64,000 nucleotides of DNA from Porphyromonadaceae bacterium UBA7332 (GCA_002471225.1 DKPO01000036.1:1-64000), one strand, 5' to 3'. Shown: positions 1-9,413, counted from the first letter of the stretch. Notes: generated by a model from the letters alone, not told the origin. Numbers and translations: made by a program.

Positions 1-486
1 TCTCTTATATCTTTCTTGAATAAATACTGATAGAAGTTTAAAGGTAGATTCATTCATATAAATGGTCGCTTTGCTAAGTCTTCCCAATTTATATAATGCT
101 GCTTGCTTTTCATTGGATTCTTTAAAGACATCGAGTAGGGTAGAGTCTATCATAACTTCAATCTGATGAAAGAAAGCATCTTTAAGAGTTTGAGGTGTTA
201 CTTCAAAACCTCTATCTCTAAGCTCAATCTCTTTTTTATAGATGTTCGCTTTTAAGGAAGTCAGATAATTATTCAAAGTAACAACTTCTTCACTTCGTCC
301 TTTGACTACTTGTTTAACCCTATCCCAGTGTTTAACTGGAATTTTCTTACCAGCAGAAAAGAATACTCTGCTTTTACCCATTCTAATTACGACATCAAAA
401 GGTGCATAGCCCTCTTGATCAACTCTATTTTCGCGTACGTAAAAGTTGATTGAATACGTTGTTTTTCCAATGTTTTGTGTGTACAT
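1..486 (-). CDS. Tyrosine recombinase/integrase, N-terminal part (runs off left edge)
   Basis: I translated this by hand: 162 codons are open from an ATG at 486 to base 1, with no stop. The protein starts MYTQNIGKTTYSINFYVREN and continues with a hydrophilic region typical of the Arm-type DNA-binding domain of Bacteroidales site-specific integrases. This is followed from about residue 130 by the start of a SAM-like core-binding domain (KATIYMNESTFKLL). The catalytic R-H-R-Y domain would lie to the left, outside the window. Such enzymes move conjugative or prophage-like elements by recombining an attachment site. Being the first gene inside the boundary, it suggests an element extending leftward. 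Class is fairly sure; the element type is unknown. Confidence 0.8.
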   Translation of the reverse strand, partial: MYTQNIGKTTYSINFYVRENRVDQEGYAPFDVVIRMGKSRVFFSAGKKIPVKHWDRVKQVVKGRSEEVVTLNNYLTSLKANIYKKEIELRDRGFEVTPQTLKDAFFHQIEVMIDSTLLDVFKESNEKQAALYKLGRLSKATIYMNESTFKLLSVFIQERYKR

Positions 487-592
487 AAAATTCAAGATAA
501 GCAACTGTTCTTCAGTAGATCACAATATTAACAAAGCGTAAAATGAGCGTTTTTTGAATGTCGAGGAAATGTACACACAAATGTACACACAC
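475..592. repeat. Three copies of a 12-bp motif ATGTACACACAA/C around the integrase start
   Basis: ATGTACACACAA lies at 569-580 and is followed directly by ATGTACACACAC at 581-592. The inverse complement of the first lies at 475-486 and includes the integrase start codon. The arrangement resembles arm-type integrase binding sites or an autoregulatory operator, but that is inference. Confidence 0.5.
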
Positions 593-703
593 TTTCGACT
601 TTTAAACCTGAAATAGCAAAGGATTGTGGTTAACCTTACGTCAAATATTGAATTTCAAAGCTTGCCTAGTGAAACAATAACTGTCCCTTCAGCTATAGAC
701 ATA

Positions 704-738
704 AAAAAAGAGGATGTATGAACACATACATCCTCTTT
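704..738 (-). terminator. Rho-independent terminator of the GGGtGRT operon
   Basis: A perfect 14-bp stem (707-720 with 725-738) has a 4-base loop. Read on the minus strand it is followed by a run of seven T. It lies 34 bases beyond the stop of the GGGtGRT gene. A weaker hairpin, CTGTAAAA/TTTTACAG, sits at 747-767. Confidence 0.85.
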
Positions 739-771
739 CGTTTTGTCTGTAAAAGGTTGTTTTACAGATTA

Positions 772-1770
772 TTATTTTGAAGCTTCTTCGATAGCAACGG
801 CAACAGCAACAGTAGCACCTACCATTGGGTTGTTACCCATACCTAAAAATCCCATCATCTCAACGTGAGCAGGAACTGAAGAAGAACCAGCGAATTGAGC
901 ATCACCGTGCATACGACCCATTGTGTCAGTCATACCGTAAGAAGCAGGACCGGCAGCCATGTTGTCCGGGTGAAGAGTACGACCTGTACCACCACCTGAA
1001 GCAACTGAGAAGTATTTTTTACCTAGTTCCATACATTCTTTTTTGTATGTACCAGCTACAGGGTGTTGGAAACGAGTTGGGTTAGTTGAGTTACCTGTGA
1101 TAGATACGTCAACACCTTCGCTACGCATGATAGCAACACCTTCGCGTACGTCATCAGCACCGTAACATTTTACTTTAGAACGAAGACCGTTTGAGTAAGC
1201 AGTTTCTTTAACAACGTTTACTTCGCCAGAAGCGTAGTCAAACTGAGTTTGAACATAAGTAAATCCGTTGATACGAGAGATGATCATAGCAGCATCTTTA
1301 CCAAGACCGTTAAGGATAACGCGTAGAGGTTCAGTACGTACTTTGTTAGCCATCTCAGCGATTTTGATAGCACCTTCAGCAGCAGCGAAAGATTCGTGAC
1401 CTGCAAGGAAAGCGAAACATTTAGTTTCTTCGCGAAGAAGCATAGCAGCAAGGTTACCGTGACCGATACCTACTTTACGATCGTCAGCAACTGATCCAGG
1501 GATACAGAAAGCTTGAAGACCAATACCGATAACTTCAGCAGCTTCAGCAGCATTAGTTACGCCTTTTTTGATAGCGATAGCAGCACCTACTACGTAAGCC
1601 CATTTCGCGTTTTCAAAACAGATAGGTTGAGTTTCTTCACAAATTGTGTAAGGATCGATTCCTTTCTCTGTGCAGATAGCTTTCGCTTCTTCGATATCTT
1701 TGATTCCGTATTTGTTCAACTCTGCATTGATAGCGTTGATACGACGGTCATAACTTTCAAATAAAGCCAT
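772..1770 (-). CDS. GGGtGRT family protein
   Basis: This 332-residue protein carries the family's name-giving motif GGGTGRT at residues 259-265. A glycine- and methionine-rich C-terminus (MGFLGMGNNPMVGA) and seven cysteines (33, 44, 51, 89, 118, 202, 246) are also visible. There is no signal peptide or membrane segment, so it should be cytoplasmic. The family has no established biochemical role that I know of. It is the last gene of an operon after a NifU-like iron-sulfur scaffold and a small membrane protein, so a link to metal-cluster chemistry is plausible but inferred. The coding sequence uses few rare codons, which suggests high expression. Family assignment is very secure; function is unknown. 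Confidence 0.93.
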   Translation of the reverse strand: MALFESYDRRINAINAELNKYGIKDIEEAKAICTEKGIDPYTICEETQPICFENAKWAYVVGAAIAIKKGVTNAAEAAEVIGIGLQAFCIPGSVADDRKVGIGHGNLAAMLLREETKCFAFLAGHESFAAAEGAIKIAEMANKVRTEPLRVILNGLGKDAAMIISRINGFTYVQTQFDYASGEVNVVKETAYSNGLRSKVKCYGADDVREGVAIMRSEGVDVSITGNSTNPTRFQHPVAGTYKKECMELGKKYFSVASGGGTGRTLHPDNMAAGPASYGMTDTMGRMHGDAQFAGSSSVPAHVEMMGFLGMGNNPMVGATVAVAVAIEEASK

Positions 1771-1846
1771 AATAATTGTTCGTCTTTAGGTTTTTTTGTT
1801 GAATATTTTAATGGATATTCGTAAACAGGATGCTTTCTGTGTAACT

Positions 1847-2029
1847 TTAGTTACGGAAGTTTTTGTTTACAAAAAAGATTGATATAAGAAAATTTACAAC
1901 CAACACCGCTCCACACATTACGACGAACAGTCCGAGATTTTCGGGAAGGACGAAGTAGGCTATGGCTGAACCGACTACGGTAAGGCCTAGCAGCATGTAA
2001 AGCACGCGAAGGAAGATTTTCTTATTCAT
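1847..2029 (-). CDS. Small two-helix membrane protein
   Basis: The 60-residue protein starts with a basic MNKK and has two hydrophobic segments, about residues 5-27 and 32-54, joined by a short PENLG turn. It ends in a basic KNFRN tail. Its start overlaps the end of the upstream NifU-like gene by 8 bases, which indicates translational coupling. The next gene, GGGtGRT, starts 76 bases further on. I do not recognise a family. It could anchor the two soluble neighbours at the membrane, but nothing in the sequence proves this. The overlap and clean hydrophobic pattern argue that it is a real gene rather than a chance frame. Confidence 0.75.
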   Translation of the reverse strand: MNKKIFLRVLYMLLGLTVVGSAIAYFVLPENLGLFVVMCGAVLVVNFLISIFFVNKNFRN

Positions 2030-2714
2030 GACGTGGGTCGATATATTTAGCAGCTTCGTTGAAACGGCCGTAAGTGCTCTTAGCAGCTTCTAGTGCTTGA
2101 TTTGCGTCAGTACCTTTTTTCACTGCATCCATAAATTTACCAAGGTGAACGAACTCGTAACCGATAGTTTCGCCGTTTTCGTCCAAAGCCATACGAGTAC
2201 AGTAACCTTCAGCCATTTCAAGGTAACGAGGACCTTTAGCTAAAGTACCGAACATAGTACCAACCTGGCTACGAAGACCTTTACCTAAGTCTTCAAGACC
2301 AGCTCCGATAGGAAGACCACCTTCAGAGAAAGCTGATTGAGAACGACCGTAAGCGATTTGAAGGAACAATTCGCGCATTGCTACGTTGATTGCGTCACAT
2401 ACAAGGTCAGTGTTTAAAGCTTCTAGGATAGTTTTACCAGGAAGGATTTCAGCAGCCATAGCAGCAGAGTGAGTCATACCTGAACAACCTACAGTTTCGA
2501 TCAAAGCTTCTTGGATAATACCTTCTTTGATGTTAAGAGTAAGTTTACAAGTACCTTGTTGTGGAGCACACCATCCCACACCGTGAGTCAAACCTGAGAT
2601 ATCTACCACTTCTTTTGCTTTAACCCATTTTCCTTCTTGTGGAATCGGAGCCGGACCGTGGTTAGGACCTTTCTTCACAACACACATGTGTTCAACTTCG
2701 TGTGAATACATCAT
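2022..2714 (-). CDS. NifU/IscU-like iron-sulfur cluster scaffold protein
   Basis: The 230-residue protein resembles the NifU/IscU N-terminal fold. GCSGMTHSAAMAAEILPGKT around residues 76-95 matches the second cysteine loop of IscU, and LVCDAINVAMRELF around 104-117 matches the third. A first cysteine would be Cys49 or Cys56 (GWCAPQQGTC). Three cysteines in this spacing normally assemble a transient [2Fe-2S] or [4Fe-4S] cluster for transfer to apoproteins. It is longer than IscU (about 128 residues), with about 60 extra C-terminal residues. It opens the operon leading to the small membrane protein and the GGGtGRT protein. No cysteine desulfurase lies nearby, so it may serve a dedicated client rather than general cluster assembly. 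Confidence 0.85.
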   Translation of the reverse strand: MMYSHEVEHMCVVKKGPNHGPAPIPQEGKWVKAKEVVDISGLTHGVGWCAPQQGTCKLTLNIKEGIIQEALIETVGCSGMTHSAAMAAEILPGKTILEALNTDLVCDAINVAMRELFLQIAYGRSQSAFSEGGLPIGAGLEDLGKGLRSQVGTMFGTLAKGPRYLEMAEGYCTRMALDENGETIGYEFVHLGKFMDAVKKGTDANQALEAAKSTYGRFNEAAKYIDPRHE

Positions 2715-2762
2715 AATTCGTACTTTTAATCTATTAATGAAAATCGAATATTGTCATTTTTA

Positions 2763-2801
2763 AGACGCACAAAGTTAAAATTATTCTTTTACGTATGCAA
2801 A
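2763..2801 (-). promoter_or_regulatory. Predicted promoter of the NifU-like/GGGtGRT operon
   Basis: On the minus strand there is TAACTTTG (2777-2770) and, 20 bases further upstream, TTTG (2801-2798). Both fit the Bacteroides -7 and -33 elements. Transcription would start near 2763, about 50 bases before the first gene. Confidence 0.7.
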
Positions 2802-2910
2802 ATTCTCTATTTGCATTTAGATATTTTTGTCGAATTAATTATAAATTGATACTCTAATTGATTGTAAATTGGTGAGTTAATGAATTGTTAAAAGTAGGGT
2901 TTTAACAAAA

Positions 2911-2943
2911 AAAGCCCCGATATAGTGGATATATCGGGGCTTT
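2911..2943 (-). terminator. Terminator of the pflB-pflA operon
   Basis: A 14-bp perfect stem (2911-2924 with 2930-2943) encloses the loop GTGGA. On the minus strand it is followed by a T-run. It sits directly after the pflA stop. Confidence 0.9.
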
Positions 2944-2948
2944 ATGTA

Positions 2949-3683
2949 TCAATTTACTTGTACATATTTGAAGTATGGGGTAAGAAGTTCCTTTGCACGG
3001 AAGAGTTGCTCTTCTGTATTTGAGGGTGTATCTTCTAATTTATACGGTCGTCCGAGATGCTCGTACTTGTGTTTGCCAAGTGTGTGGTAAGGAAGGATTT
3101 CAAGACGTTCGATATTTTCGTAGTCTTTGAAGCGTTCGCCAAGGGCAATAAGAGCTTCTTCCTGATCACTAAGTCCGGGTACGAGTACGTAGCGCAACCA
3201 TACGGGAATATTCTTATCACGCAGGTATCGGGCTGTATCGAGGACTTGTTCGTTAGTAACACCGGTAATCACCTTATGCTGTGATGCAAAGATGTGCTTG
3301 ATGTCGAGCAGTACCAGATCGGTGTACTCGAGTAGCTCTTTGACGTCATCAGTAAGGTTGTTCCCATTTGAATCGAGACATGTACGGAAACCTCTGGCTT
3401 TAAGTTCTTTGAATAGTTCTTTCAGCGCAGGAGCCTGTAGGGTAGGTTCACCACCGCTGACAGTAATTCCTCCTTTTTTTCCAAAGAAGGCACGCTGGCT
3501 TTCGGCCATGGCGATGATGTCAGCTATGTCTGTTTCTTTGCCACCTTTCATCGGTATGGTGTCAGGATTGGCACAGTAAAGACAGTTGAAACGACAGCCC
3601 TGGAGGAAGACGACCAGGCGCAGGCCCGGACCGTCATGTGTCCCCATTGACTCGTATGAGTGTACAAATAGTTTGTTATTCAT
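2949..3683 (-). CDS. pflA: Pyruvate formate-lyase activating enzyme
   Basis: This radical SAM enzyme (EC 1.97.1.4) uses a [4Fe-4S] cluster and S-adenosylmethionine to place the glycyl radical on PflB. The cluster motif C-x3-C-x2-C is at Cys30, Cys34 and Cys37 (GCRFNCLYCANP). The SAM-binding GGE motif follows at TVSGGEPTLQ. At 244 residues it has the usual length for the single-cluster PflA type, without an extra ferredoxin domain. It starts 20 bases after the pflB stop and the two share one terminator, so they are co-transcribed. It works in the cytoplasm under anoxic conditions. Assignment is strong because enzyme and substrate are adjacent. Confidence 0.95.
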   Translation of the reverse strand: MNNKLFVHSYESMGTHDGPGLRLVVFLQGCRFNCLYCANPDTIPMKGGKETDIADIIAMAESQRAFFGKKGGITVSGGEPTLQAPALKELFKELKARGFRTCLDSNGNNLTDDVKELLEYTDLVLLDIKHIFASQHKVITGVTNEQVLDTARYLRDKNIPVWLRYVLVPGLSDQEEALIALGERFKDYENIERLEILPYHTLGKHKYEHLGRPYKLEDTPSNTEEQLFRAKELLTPYFKYVQVN

Positions 3684-3703
3684 AAATTTGTTTGAATGTT
3701 TAA

Positions 3704-5929
3704 TTACATTCTTTCGAAGAAACTACGAGAGATTACTTCTAATTGTTGTTCGCGGCGAAGACGTACGAAGTTTACTGCGTAACCTGACACACGAATTGTC
3801 AATTGCGGGTAGTTCTCTGGGTGTTCCATCGCGTCACGAAGTAATTCGCGGTTAAGAACGTTCACGTTCAAGTGGTGAGCTCCTTTTGAGAAGTAACCAT
3901 CCATCATCGCGATAAGGTTTTCGCATTTTTCTTCGTCTGTGTGACCAAGAGAGCGAGGAACGATTGAGAATGTGTTACTTACACCATCTTGCGCTGTTTC
4001 ATAATCGATTTTAGATACTGAAGAAAGAGAAGCGATAGCTCCTTTTTCGTCACGTCCGTGCATTGGGTTTGCACCCGGTGCAAAAGCAACTCCTTTTTCA
4101 CGTCCGTCAGGTGTAGCACCTGTTTTTTTACCATACATTACGTTTGAAGTAATCGTAAGGATCGAAAGTGTAGGTTCAGCGTTTTTGTATGTCGGAAGTT
4201 CAGCTAAAATATTGTTGAAATATTTAGTGATGTCAACTGCCATTTGGTCAACGCGGTCATCATCATTACCGTAGCATGGGAATTCACCTTCGATTTTGAA
4301 TTCAACTGTTAAGCCTTCTTCGTTACGAACCGGTGTTACTTTAGCGTAACGGATTGCTGATAATGAGTCTGCTACGATTGAAAGACCTGCTGCTCCGTAA
4401 GCAAGGTTGATCTTAGGATTTGTATCGCAAAGAGCAAGCTGTGCTTTTTCGTAGTAGTATTTGTCATGCATGAAGTGGATGATATTCATCGAGTCGTTGT
4501 AAACACGAGCTACTTCTTTCATAACATAACGGAAGTTGTTCATTACAGCTTCGTAATCAAGAACGTCACCTTCTAATTTAGGTACGTTTTTAACTACTGT
4601 TTTACCTGTGAATTCGCAACGACCTTCGTTTAATGCAAGCAATAATGCTTTTGCAAGGTTTGTACGAGCTCCGAAGAACTGGATATGTTTACCGATTTCC
4701 TGGAAAGAAACGCAACATGCGATACCGTAGTCGTCAGAACAACGTGTAGCACGCATCAAGTCGTCATTTTCGTATTGTACAGATGATGTGTCGATAGAAA
4801 CCTGAGCACAGAATTTTTTGAATCCTTCAGGAAGAGAAGGAGACCAAAGAACTGTCATGTTTGGTTCCGGAGATGGACCTAAGTTGTACAATGTTTGTAG
4901 GAAACGGAATGATGTTTTTGTAACTTTAGTACGACCGTCATTCAGGTTACCACCGATTGCTTCAGTTACCCATGTAGGGTCACCTGCAAAGATTTCGTTG
5001 TAGCTATCCATACGTAAGTGGCGTACCATACGTAATTTGATAACGAACTGGTCGATAAGTTCCTGTGCGAATGATTCGTCGATATTACCTTTTTGTAAAT
5101 CGTATTCGATATAGATGTCAAGGAAAGAAGAAACGTTACCTAGTGACATAGCTGCACCATCTTGCTCTTTTACAGCTGCAAGGTATGCCATATATACCCA
5201 TTGTACAGCTTCTTGTGCAGTTGTAGCAGGACGAGACAAGTCAAGACCATAGTATTCACCTAATGTTTTCATCGCTTGTAAAGCGCGGATTTGCTCTGCT
5301 ACTTCTTCGCGAAGACGGATACGATCTTCTGTCATTGGACCTACAAGTGCTTTAAGATCTGCTTTTTTAGCTTCGATCAAGCGGTCAACACCGTATAGAG
5401 CCATACGACGGTAGTCACCGATCACACGACCACGTGCGTAGTTATCAGGAAGACCTGTAAGGAATCCTAGTGAACGGTAAAGGCGGATTTCGTCAGTATA
5501 TGCATCGAAAACACCGTCATTGTGCGTTTTGCGGTAGTTGTAGAAAATATCTTTTACTTTTTCATCAACCTCTAATCCGTGTTCTGCACATGCTTTCTCA
5601 ACAACTTTGATACCACCAAGTGGCTTCATAGCACGCTTAAGAAGAGCGTCTGTCTGAAGACCAACGATTGATTCGTTTTCCTGATCGATGTATCCAGCTT
5701 TGTGAGATGTGATTGTAGAAACAACATGGTTGTCGATTGAGTGAACGCCGTTGTTGCTGATTTCAAATTTAAGAGCTTCTTTACAGATCTCCCAAACTTT
5801 TTTTGTACGCTCTGTAGGGCCTACAAGAAATGAAGCGTCACCTTCGTATGGAGTGATATTTTTTTCAACAAAATCGCGAACGTCAATAGCGTCGTTCCAA
5901 TTACCTTTTTTGAAATCTGGTGTAATCAT
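3704..5929 (-). CDS. pflB: Formate C-acetyltransferase (pyruvate formate-lyase)
   Basis: PflB converts pyruvate and CoA to acetyl-CoA and formate by a glycyl-radical mechanism (EC 2.3.1.54). The adjacent catalytic cysteines are Cys405-Cys406 in [10 protein letters not shown]. The radical glycine is Gly716 in [12 protein letters not shown] near the C-terminus. At 741 residues it is slightly shorter than the E. coli enzyme (760). Conserved segments such as [15 protein letters not shown] confirm true PFL rather than a diol dehydratase-type glycyl radical enzyme. The activase follows immediately. A -7-like TACATTTG lies at 5972-5965 on the minus strand, though no good -33 element is visible, which could mean activator-dependent expression. 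Confidence 0.97.
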   Translation of the reverse strand: MITPDFKKGNWNDAIDVRDFVEKNITPYEGDASFLVGPTERTKKVWEICKEALKFEISNNGVHSIDNHVVSTITSHKAGYIDQENESIVGLQTDALLKRAMKPLGGIKVVEKACAEHGLEVDEKVKDIFYNYRKTHNDGVFDAYTDEIRLYRSLGFLTGLPDNYARGRVIGDYRRMALYGVDRLIEAKKADLKALVGPMTEDRIRLREEVAEQIRALQAMKTLGEYYGLDLSRPATTAQEAVQWVYMAYLAAVKEQDGAAMSLGNVSSFLDIYIEYDLQKGNIDESFAQELIDQFVIKLRMVRHLRMDSYNEIFAGDPTWVTEAIGGNLNDGRTKVTKTSFRFLQTLYNLGPSPEPNMTVLWSPSLPEGFKKFCAQVSIDTSSVQYENDDLMRATRCSDDYGIACCVSFQEIGKHIQFFGARTNLAKALLLALNEGRCEFTGKTVVKNVPKLEGDVLDYEAVMNNFRYVMKEVARVYNDSMNIIHFMHDKYYYEKAQLALCDTNPKINLAYGAAGLSIVADSLSAIRYAKVTPVRNEEGLTVEFKIEGEFPCYGNDDDRVDQMAVDITKYFNNILAELPTYKNAEPTLSILTITSNVMYGKKTGATPDGREKGVAFAPGANPMHGRDEKGAIASLSSVSKIDYETAQDGVSNTFSIVPRSLGHTDEEKCENLIAMMDGYFSKGAHHLNVNVLNRELLRDAMEHPENYPQLTIRVSGYAVNFVRLRREQQLEVISRSFFERM

Positions 5930-6304
5930 ATATTCTTTTCTTCTGGTTGTTATTAATTACACGACAAATGTACAACAATAAAAATCATGTTGAAAAACAG
6001 GTTTCTTACTTTATAACAAATTGGAATGACCTATTTTGCTATATAGAGATTGCAATATTTGTAACGTGTTGATATTCTGAACGTAATCTATATTCTGAAA
6101 TTAAGCTAAAAATTCAGATGTAACACATTTTAGATTCTTTTATAGTGTATAGGATGTAAAATAGATCCTTTTAAAGCTAATAAATCTATATTCATTGTAA
6201 TAATTACAGGATAGCAAGTATATTTTAGTTGTGAATATAGTTTAATTTAGGTGGTTGAATATACAGGTTAGATTATCATATTGTCACCTATAAATAGCAA
6301 TAAG
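5930..6304. other. Non-coding region upstream of pflB
   Basis: About 375 AT-rich bases separate pflB from the M13 peptidase terminator. Apart from the pflB -7-like element near 5965 I see no gene, no RNA and no convincing dyad matching an FNR site. The length suggests room for regulators of pflB. Confidence 0.5.
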
Positions 6305-6312
6305 ATATAAAA

Positions 6313-6350
6313 AAACCGATTGAAAGGATTTTAATCCTGTCAATCGGTTT
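6313..6350 (-). terminator. Terminator of the M13 peptidase gene
   Basis: An 11-bp outer stem (6313-6323 with 6340-6350) encloses an inner AGGAT/ATCCT stem. An A-run at 6309-6315 becomes the U-tract on the minus strand. It sits 18 bases after the stop. Confidence 0.85.
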
Positions 6351-6367
6351 ATAACTATAATAAGTTT

Positions 6368-8413
6368 TTACCAAACTACAACTCTGTCGTTAGGAGATAA
6401 ATACATTTTGTCTCCCTCCTTAACGTCAAAGGCCTGATAGAAGGCATCGATGTTTGGAAGAGCACCATTTACGCGCCATTTGCCTAAAGAGTGGACGTCG
6501 ATTTTAGTAAGACGTAAGATCTCTTCGTCACGAATATTACCGGCCCACAGTGTTGCGTATGCAAGGAAGAAACGTTGATCAGGAGTGAATCCGTCGATCA
6601 TTTGTTTAGCAAGTTCCGGATTTGCCGCAAGCTGGTTTTGAAGAGCTGCGTATGAAACAAGCAATCCGCCTTGATCGGCAATGTTTTCACCTAATGTGAA
6701 TGTTCCATTTGCATGTGTATCTCCAAGCACTTTGATGCTGTCATATTGTGCTACCAAACCTTGCGCACGTTCGTTGAAACGTTTAGCGTCATCTTCTGTC
6801 CACCAATCTTTCAGATTGCCGTCTTTGTCGAACTGACGCCCCTGATCATCAAATCCATGAGTCATTTCATGGCCGATAACAACACCGATTGCTCCGTAAT
6901 TAACAGCATCGTCTGCATCCAGATAGAAGAATGGAGGCTGAAGAATAGCTGCCGGGAAACAAATTTCGTTAGTTGTAGGGTTATAATATGCATTCACGGT
7001 CTGAGGACTCATATGCCATTTTTCTTTATCAACCGGTTTGCCTAATTGAGATGTCATATAATCCCATTCGAATTGGGAAGCATTCTGAACATTCTGATAG
7101 TAGCTGGCATTAGGATCGATATTTAAAGCACTATAATCTCTCCATTTATCAGGATAACCTACTTTTACAGTGAATGTATTCAGTTTTTCCTGAGCTTTTG
7201 CTTTAGTTGTATCACTCATCCACTCAAGGTTTTGGATACGTTCACCTAATGCAATCTGAAGATTTTTAACCAGGTTAATCATCTTTTCTTTCGCTTGAGG
7301 AGGGAAGTATTTTTCTACATACATCTGACCTACAGCTTCGCCCAACACACCGTTTGTTGTAGCTAAAGAGCGTTTCCAACGAGGTTGCTGTTCTTGTTTA
7401 CCAGACATTGCTTTTTCGTAGAAATCGAAAGATGCTACTTCGAAATCATCACCTAAATAGTTAGCTGCACCATCCAGAACTTCGTAAGTAAGGTATGTCT
7501 TGATATCCGCTAAAGATTGAGATGCCATTACTTTTTCGATGCCTTGCATGAAAGGTATTTGTCCTACGCTAACTTCTTGTGCTGCTGCAACACCTGCTGC
7601 ATCGAAATAAACCGGCCAGTCAATTCCTTTGAATTTAGCTTCGAAATCTTTGCGTGACATTTTGTTATAATTAGCAACCGGATTGCGAAGATCTTCACGT
7701 GAAGATGCAATTTTAGCTAATTGAGTTTGAATTTTAAGAACTGTTTCAGCTGATGATTTCGCATCTTTTTCAGTATAGCCTGCAAGAACAAACAGTTTTT
7801 CGATATAGCTAAGGAATGCTTGACGTAATTCTTTAGAATGATCGTCTTCTAATAAGTAATAGTCACGATCACCCATACTCATTCCGCCTTGGTAGAATTG
7901 TGTAAGGTTCGCAGTACTATTGCCAGGATCTACATCCACATAAAGATAGAAGAAAGGATTAACTCCCTGACGAGCCATTTGTCCAAGCAGTTGACTTAAT
8001 TGCTTGTTATCTTGTATGTTGCTGATTGCATCAAGCTGTGATTTTACAGGTGCAACACCTTCTTGATTAAGCTTAACGCTGTCTAAACCTAATTTGTAGA
8101 GATCAGCAATTTTTTGTGCAACTGTACCCGGTTGGTGAGTGCCAGTGCTTAGTTCTTCAATAAGAATACGTAATTGCTCTTTGTTGTTTTCACGTAATTG
8201 ATCGAATGTTCCGAAACGTGCATATTCGGGTTGTAGTGGATTATTCTTCTGCCAACCACCGGTAGCATAATTGTAAAAATCATTTTTCGGAGAATAAGTT
8301 GTGTCGAGATTTGCTAAATCTACACCAGGGATTTTATTCTCCTTAGGTTGTGTAGCACAACTTGTTGTAGCCATAACACCAACAATTAAAGGTAAATAAA
8401 TTAATTTTTTCAT
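6368..8413 (-). CDS. pepO: M13 family zinc metallopeptidase (PepO/neprilysin-like) lipoprotein
   Basis: The 681-residue protein is an M13 endopeptidase. The zinc motif HEMTH is at 515-519 (VVIGHEMTHGFDDQG), and the third ligand Glu576 lies in GENIADQGG. The substrate-binding NAYY motif is present as VNAYYNP. The N-terminus is a lipoprotein signal with a TTSC lipobox, putting the mature N-terminus at Cys19, so it is probably tethered in the periplasm or exported to the surface. M13 enzymes cleave short peptides, and in Bacteroidales they are thought to act in peptide scavenging. It is a single-gene unit with its own terminator. The mammalian C-terminal CxxW is replaced by VVVW, as is usual in bacteria. 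Confidence 0.93.
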   Translation of the reverse strand: MKKLIYLPLIVGVMATTSCATQPKENKIPGVDLANLDTTYSPKNDFYNYATGGWQKNNPLQPEYARFGTFDQLRENNKEQLRILIEELSTGTHQPGTVAQKIADLYKLGLDSVKLNQEGVAPVKSQLDAISNIQDNKQLSQLLGQMARQGVNPFFYLYVDVDPGNSTANLTQFYQGGMSMGDRDYYLLEDDHSKELRQAFLSYIEKLFVLAGYTEKDAKSSAETVLKIQTQLAKIASSREDLRNPVANYNKMSRKDFEAKFKGIDWPVYFDAAGVAAAQEVSVGQIPFMQGIEKVMASQSLADIKTYLTYEVLDGAANYLGDDFEVASFDFYEKAMSGKQEQQPRWKRSLATTNGVLGEAVGQMYVEKYFPPQAKEKMINLVKNLQIALGERIQNLEWMSDTTKAKAQEKLNTFTVKVGYPDKWRDYSALNIDPNASYYQNVQNASQFEWDYMTSQLGKPVDKEKWHMSPQTVNAYYNPTTNEICFPAAILQPPFFYLDADDAVNYGAIGVVIGHEMTHGFDDQGRQFDKDGNLKDWWTEDDAKRFNERAQGLVAQYDSIKVLGDTHANGTFTLGENIADQGGLLVSYAALQNQLAANPELAKQMIDGFTPDQRFFLAYATLWAGNIRDEEILRLTKIDVHSLGKWRVNGALPNIDAFYQAFDVKEGDKMYLSPNDRVVVW

Positions 8414-8630
8414 TGAAAATATGCATTAATGAATTATGGATCAAATGTAATAGTTATTTTACAAAATGATGTCGGAATATAGGGAAGTTTTAGGCTAGGG
8501 GCGTTAAATAAGGGATAGAAGGCTAATAAATGTTTGAATTGAGGATGGGAGAAAACAAAAAAACGGTCTGTTATGTTAATATGATACCTTTATGAATAAA
8601 CTAATATGATTTTTTAAACTTAAAAACTTT

Positions 8631-8637
8631 AGGAGGA
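8631..8637 (+). promoter_or_regulatory. Strong Shine-Dalgarno sequence for the Hsp20 gene
   Basis: AGGAGGA lies 7 bases before the ATG at 8645. Full-length Shine-Dalgarno sequences are rare in Bacteroidota, and most other genes here have none. It fixes the start and suggests efficient translation. Confidence 0.75.
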
Positions 8638-8644
8638 TTTTATT

Positions 8645-9070
8645 ATGTTACCTTCAAGAAAAGGGACCCAGGGATGGTTACCAGATGTGTTTAATGATTT
8701 TTTTGAAAACGAAATGATGAAAACTCGTTCCAGTATGCCAGCTGTGAATATTAAAGAAACTCCAACGGATTTTAGTGTGGAGTTAGCAGCTCCGGGGTTG
8801 ACTAAAGATGATTACAATGTAAGTGTTAATGATGAAAACCATTTGGTGATTTCAGTAAAAAAAGAAGAGAAAAAAGAGGAGAAAGATGAAAAAGGTAAAT
8901 ACTTAAGAAGAGAGTTTGCTTATACTGAATTCCAGAAAATGCTTATTCTGCCGGATAATATAGAAAAAGATAAGATTGAGGCAAAAGCAGAAAATGGTGT
9001 ATTAACAATAACTATTCCTAAAAAAGAATTGCCTGCACCGACAGGAAAAAAACAAATAGAAGTAAAATAA
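8645..9070 (+). CDS. Small heat shock protein, Hsp20/alpha-crystallin family
   Basis: The 141-residue protein has the alpha-crystallin beta-sandwich from about residue 33 to 127 (MPAVNIKETPTDFSVELAAPG at the front). It ends that domain with the hallmark ENGVLTITIPK around 116-126. The C-terminal IEV at 138-140 is the I-x-I/V anchor that docks into neighbouring subunits in the oligomer. Such proteins hold unfolding proteins in a refoldable state without ATP. A charged, lysine- and glutamate-rich loop sits at 73-86. The gene stands alone, with a strong ribosome binding site and a strong terminator, typical of a stress-induced single-gene unit. No CIRCE operator was seen upstream. Confidence 0.95.
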   Translation: MLPSRKGTQGWLPDVFNDFFENEMMKTRSSMPAVNIKETPTDFSVELAAPGLTKDDYNVSVNDENHLVISVKKEEKKEEKDEKGKYLRREFAYTEFQKMLILPDNIEKDKIEAKAENGVLTITIPKKELPAPTGKKQIEVK

Positions 9071-9088
9071 GTAAGTTTCTCGTATGTG

Positions 9089-9136
9089 AAACGCGTAAAA
9101 CAGAGGTTTTTGTCTGTTTTACGCGTTTTTTGTTTA
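9089..9136 (+). terminator. Terminator of the Hsp20 gene
   Basis: A perfect 16-bp stem (9089-9104 with 9113-9128) is followed by a T-rich tail, 18 bases after the stop. Confidence 0.9.
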
Positions 9137-9413
9137 AAAATACAGACATATTTTTGATAGCATTTAGATTGCTATATATCGGTTTATGTAGTCATAATGA
9201 CGTAATATAGTAAATTTGAATTACTATCTGTCATTATATTGTACTTATAAATATCTTTACGTACAAATCCTAATCGCTCAGAATCGCATGAAATTTTCTT
9301 CCTGTACATTTGATAAGAAAGAAGGCAAGGATTTGCGATTTAAGATTAAGGAAAATGTCTTATTCAGTGAAAATAAAATCAAATCGTAATGAAATAGGAG
9401 TGAGGTAAAAAAG
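9137..9413. other. Non-coding spacer between two convergent units
   Basis: The stretch between the Hsp20 terminator and the TPR-gene terminator contains no open frame of note, no RNA gene and no repeat that I can recognise. Confidence 0.5.
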
